From NCBI RefSeq assembly GCF_910591885.1, contig NC_063269.1, forward strand, positions 6,758,001-6,822,000: DNA of 64,000 bases, given 5' to 3'. Source of the DNA: Bombus terrestris. Lineage: Eukaryota > Arthropoda > Insecta > Hymenoptera > Apidae. Made by a program: the position numbers and the translations under genes. The notes below the pieces were generated by a model. It did not search any database. It was given only the letters and a program-made list of their open reading frames with translations, and was not told where the DNA came from. Shown piece by piece: positions 60,601-64,000 of the stretch. Position 1 is the first letter of the stretch; each line of letters opens with the position of its first letter.

Positions 60601-61968
60601 GTCAAAGTTCGAATTGAGCTGCTCTCTGCCAAATTGTTTCGTTTCTAGCACGGTGGAAACAGAAACCTCGAATCGCGAATTGCAGATATAAAATTCGATC
60701 GTTCGTGTCGGTTTTTTAGTCTCTTAATTATTTAGCTCGCATGAAAAATTGTACGAAGCGTTTGGAAAAAAGCGCGCGTTTATGATGTTTCTAAAATAAG
60801 CTGGCCGAAAAGCTAGCATTTTTACGAATAACGGGGTAATTAGCGTCTTTTGAATAATCACGGTGTCACGTTCATGCTTTCAAGCAATTACGAGAAAATA
60901 TGAGATAATTATCAGCCGTGTGTGATAGAAGCAAGTTGATACGTTATTTAAATTAATTATTTCATTACAAACATATTAACACATGTGTTTTATTTTCACA
61001 CATACGCATATGTGTCCTTCAGTTCCACGTTATATACATAAGCGAAAATTTAAAAACACACGTGTATGTATAACATAGAGTATAGCGTGAAGCAACGTTA
61101 AATAAAACAAGTTTTCTTGCTTTCTTCCATATGGTATATTCACGACTTACATTTGAACTTTAAATAAATCAAACAAAATCAGTAGTAGATATCGCAACTT
61201 CCATATCAAACCAACCTATTGCTCATCCCATCAAACCAGTTACCGCAAGATTTATTTAACGAATGACGTTTGTGTGATAGGGTCGTGTATCATCGGAGAT
61301 AACTCGAGTCTAGCCATCTCGAGGCGGAAATAAATTCATGCAATTCGATTCGCAGATACTACTTCTATATAACGTCTCGTTTAGAGAAAGACCAGTTGTT
61401 TCTAATCTAAAATGTTTTATCCGAATCTACTAAGATTACTTCATGCTACATGTTTTCGATGCTTCCGGGTATTTCTCAATATCCATTATTAGAAGATTCC
61501 TTATTTCTATCGATTCATCGCATTCCTTTTCCGTCTTTTCTATCGACATTTGATACAAAGGACGATAACAATACACCAATGGCTCGTATTGTGTGAAAAT
61601 AACTAAAGGATATAATAAAATAATAGAAGATAAAATTAGATAATAGTAAGAAATAATAAAATGGAAAATGCAGTACTCTTTTATCGGAAATCGATTAAAT
61701 TACAAGTTCTACGTAATATCGCCAACTACCTACCTGTATCCAATTTTTTCCAAACGTAAAACGACTTGTCTCCACCCAACCGCATCATAGTGACGCATAG
61801 AGTAACTGGAAGGGAGGGGAATTAATAGGCGTAAAAATTAAGAAATTTGATGTAATAGATCATTGAAATACGTATGCATATCCGTACTCAAGTTTCAAAT
61901 CCTTTGTGACGGATAGAATACGTATGAAAATTAGGAAAATAATTTGTTTTCACGTGACACATTATATA

Positions 61969-62049
61969 CTGGGTTGGCAACTAAGTGATTGCGGATTTTG
62001 TCATCAGGTGGTATTGATAAAATCCGCAATCATTTAGTTGCCACCCCAA
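61969..62049. mobile_element. Mariner-type miniature palindromic element, copy 2 (81 bp)
   Basis: TA-flanked. The left arm is gggttggcaactaagtgatt then gcggattttg; the right arm is caaaa-less aaaatccgcaatcatttagt then tgccacccca. It shares the arm sequence and length of the element at 57450 but has a different loop (tcatcaggtggtattgat). The two copies lie 4.4 kb apart and belong to the same family. Confidence 0.93.
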
Positions 62050-63203
62050 TATAAAAGGAAATAAGTGACACGTTGTTTTAGATTATGTAAGAAACTGGGA
62101 ACGCGATTTGTTTCATTATACACGGTGTTTTTATTTCTTAGAAGAAGTACCAGTATAAATATTCGTATGTGTGCGCAAGCTGAACGATAGCCTTACGAGT
62201 AATCCTATCTTATCTTTCTAGGAAGCATTATCAAAAATGAAATAAGACACAATTTGCGGGCGACAGTATTTGCATGAGCTTATCGTTATCGCTTTTACCG
62301 CAGCATAGGTATATTCCAGCAAAGTGGAAAGACCCTGCTGTTCGTGCTCCCGTCGCAGAAGAGAAAGGCATATAACGTAATTTATACTAGATCGTTCATC
62401 GATCCATCTTTTTTAACATTGCGTTAAATACTAAGTTGCGATACGACCTAAGAAATATCAACGTTAATTAAGATAGCAGTGAAACTAAAATTTTTAGCGT
62501 GACATGTGAATATATAATGTAAACTGGGGAAACATTGACAGGTTTTTAGAATATTTTATTGCTTAACGTAAAAATTAAGATACTTATATTGGTTTGAAAT
62601 ATATTACGTCCTTTGCCGATTTTTCTGTAAAGTCCTTGACTTTTCTAATTTTTATTTAGTCGAATGACAGACTTTTCATTTGGATCTAATTGATTGAATT
62701 AAATTGAAATTAGTTTGATGTTGGAATTAGTGACAGACAGTGAGCGATTCGTCTGAAAATCGGGTCAACTCGAAAAATAGGTAAAAAAATGTAATTAAGA
62801 AAATACCACCAGAAAACAATATCTTAAAGTAACTCTACGCTGTTTCTTTGCGGTAAAGGTAATTAAAGTGGTTTAAAAATAATAGAAGAAAAACGCAAGT
62901 AAATGAACTTTTCTTTCCGAATAGAGAAGGAAACAGAGGAAAGTAGGAAACTATACAATTTGAAAATAACTGGATATTCGTCTCGCTGTGTTCTCACCTT
63001 GTTTACGGTAACGAAAGCGTTTCACAAAGCTGCATTGAACGAGAGCAAACGATGGTACGCAGAAATTCGACTTTCTCTCCCTCCGTTCGTTCTGCTTCTT
63101 CCGCGAATTAAAACATTTCCGTCGCTGAGCTTTCGCCTTGTTTGAAACACGTCGGTCGAAAAGCGTGGCCTGTCGCCGTTACTGCAAGTTCGTGGTGACT
63201 CAT

Positions 63204-63229
63204 CGTACGCACTGGTTTTTGTGCGTACG
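63204..63229. repeat. Perfect 9-bp-arm hairpin
   Basis: cgtacgcac, 8-bp loop tggttttt, gtgcgtacg. It lies about 550 bp before the candidate secreted-protein exon. Confidence 0.9.
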
Positions 63230-63587
63230 CTGTTGTGCCAGCTGACTTGCCAGACAGCACTTGACGCGGTCACAAGGGGAGAGAGAACTCTCGGTTTCTA
63301 TTCGCGTCGGAACCAAGACAAAACGGAGCCAAAATCATGTTCCCTTTTAGCTAAACGAGTACTGTAACGAGTACAGGTGCAAACCAGCATGTCGCGCCAG
63401 TGAACCAAGACGACTATCTACGATTTCACTTTCAATAATTTACTCAATTATTGTCAAGATATAATACGATATTGACAGTAACAAGTTTTCAATTTGATTC
63501 GACCAATTTGATGGTTGGGGATCTTGCACTGCACCAATTTATTTGACAATAACAGACATTCTTCGTACAAATAATATTATCATAAAG

Positions 63588-63596
63588 TATATAAAA
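63588..63596 (+). promoter_or_regulatory. TATA box candidate
   Basis: TATATAAAA lies 164 bp before the ATG at 63760, leaving room for a short leader. The window is AT-rich, so chance occurrence is possible. Confidence 0.35.
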
Positions 63597-63759
63597 TATC
63601 CAGAGCAGTATTGTGTTATTTGAAGCGAACTTCAATCTTCAAGTTCCATTTCTGTAGTTACGATCATAAAGATATAAGAACGCATAAAAGTCCGCAGTCT
63701 ACTTGTCACATAGCATTCCTAAGTGGGTAATAATTTCTAGACTAATAACGTCCAGACTA

Positions 63760-63958
63760 ATGTTCATGACATTTTTCCTCGTTTTGATAAGCACCGCACG
63801 TTCTTCAACCAACTTCCCAAAACCTACAAAAAATTCCGTCGAGAAACATCTACCGGTTATTATCAACGACGAAACAAATCTCGAACCAGAGCCATGTCAG
63901 GCGAAAACGCGAGCATCCACTTTGCGGTCTGATCGATCGAGAGAGCAGCCTGTTTTAG
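63760..63958 (+). CDS. Candidate first exon of a secreted protein, unrecognised; continues past window
   Basis: ATG at 63760 (a second ATG at 63766) starts MFMTFFLVLISTARSSTNFP, a good short signal peptide with likely cleavage after TARS. A polar proprotein-like stretch follows with VIINDETNLEPEPC and CQAKTRASTLRSDRSREQ. A donor tag|gtacta is available at 63959; if unspliced, the frame ends at TAA 63979-63981, giving a 73-residue secreted peptide. Only one cysteine is seen. I do not recognise it. A neuropeptide or growth-factor precursor is possible but not demonstrated. Confidence 0.45.
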
Positions 63959-64000
63959 GTACTACAAATACACCTTCGTAATCACCGAGTTTCCGCCGGT

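Larger units (their letters stand above)
51391..63587. other. Long non-coding stretch (intron or intergenic)
   Basis: AT-rich with many local repeats: a two-copy duplication (52573-52856), MITEs at 55384-55552, 57450-57529 and 61969-62049, a 12-bp triplication (57617-57650) and poly-T near 56547-56568. A GC-rich island spans 55560-55870. No gene is supported. Several 60-130-codon ORFs are unconserved-looking and overlap on both strands. Confidence 0.6.

Overview
This window looks like hymenopteran insect nuclear DNA, most likely from a bee. Coding sequence is very sparse. Introns are long with GT/AG ends. The background is AT-rich but full of CpG-containing words (TCGA, CGAT, GCGA), with abrupt GC-richer islands. 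Two tiny mariner-type inverted-repeat elements carry a terminus (GGTTGGCAACTAAGTGATT) that I associate with bee and other insect mariners. The taxon is inferred, not proven.

The one gene recognised with certainty is the 3' part of a plus-strand BMP ligand gene of the glass bottom boat/60A (BMP5/6/7/8) class. Five exons (6646-6832, 13075-13229, 25404-25592, 26334-26410, 26532-26792) join in phase. They encode about 288 residues: the second half of the prodomain, a furin site (RQKR), a basic N-terminal arm, and a complete seven-cysteine TGF-beta domain ending SCGCH. The signal peptide and the first part of the prodomain (roughly 150 residues by comparison with the family) are not here, so the 5' exon(s) must lie upstream of base 1. 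The introns are about 6.2 kb, 12.2 kb, 0.74 kb and 0.12 kb. The two large ones hold GC-rich islands, tandem duplications and paired CAGGTA palindromes that could be regulatory.

Downstream, 27-64 kb is nearly gene-free. Three short GC-richer ORFs look like 5' coding exons of genes continuing to the right: 32567-32788 (with a 19-codon upstream ORF), 51283-51390, and 63760-63958 (signal peptide, TATA box upstream). The first two end in phase 0 at a GT donor, so they could be alternative first exons of one gene; this is a hypothesis. None is recognised by family.

The rest is intronic or intergenic sequence. It holds two ~80-bp mariner-like MITEs, a 169-bp TA-flanked inverted-repeat element, a 149-bp long hairpin, several local tandem duplications (264, 113 and about 131-150 bp units), microsatellites and long pyrimidine tracts. 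I found no tRNA, rRNA, CRISPR array or complete transposase. Nothing here amounts to a demonstrable new biological system. The items most worth following up are the undescribed first exons, the miniature elements and the candidate enhancer motifs in the BMP introns.
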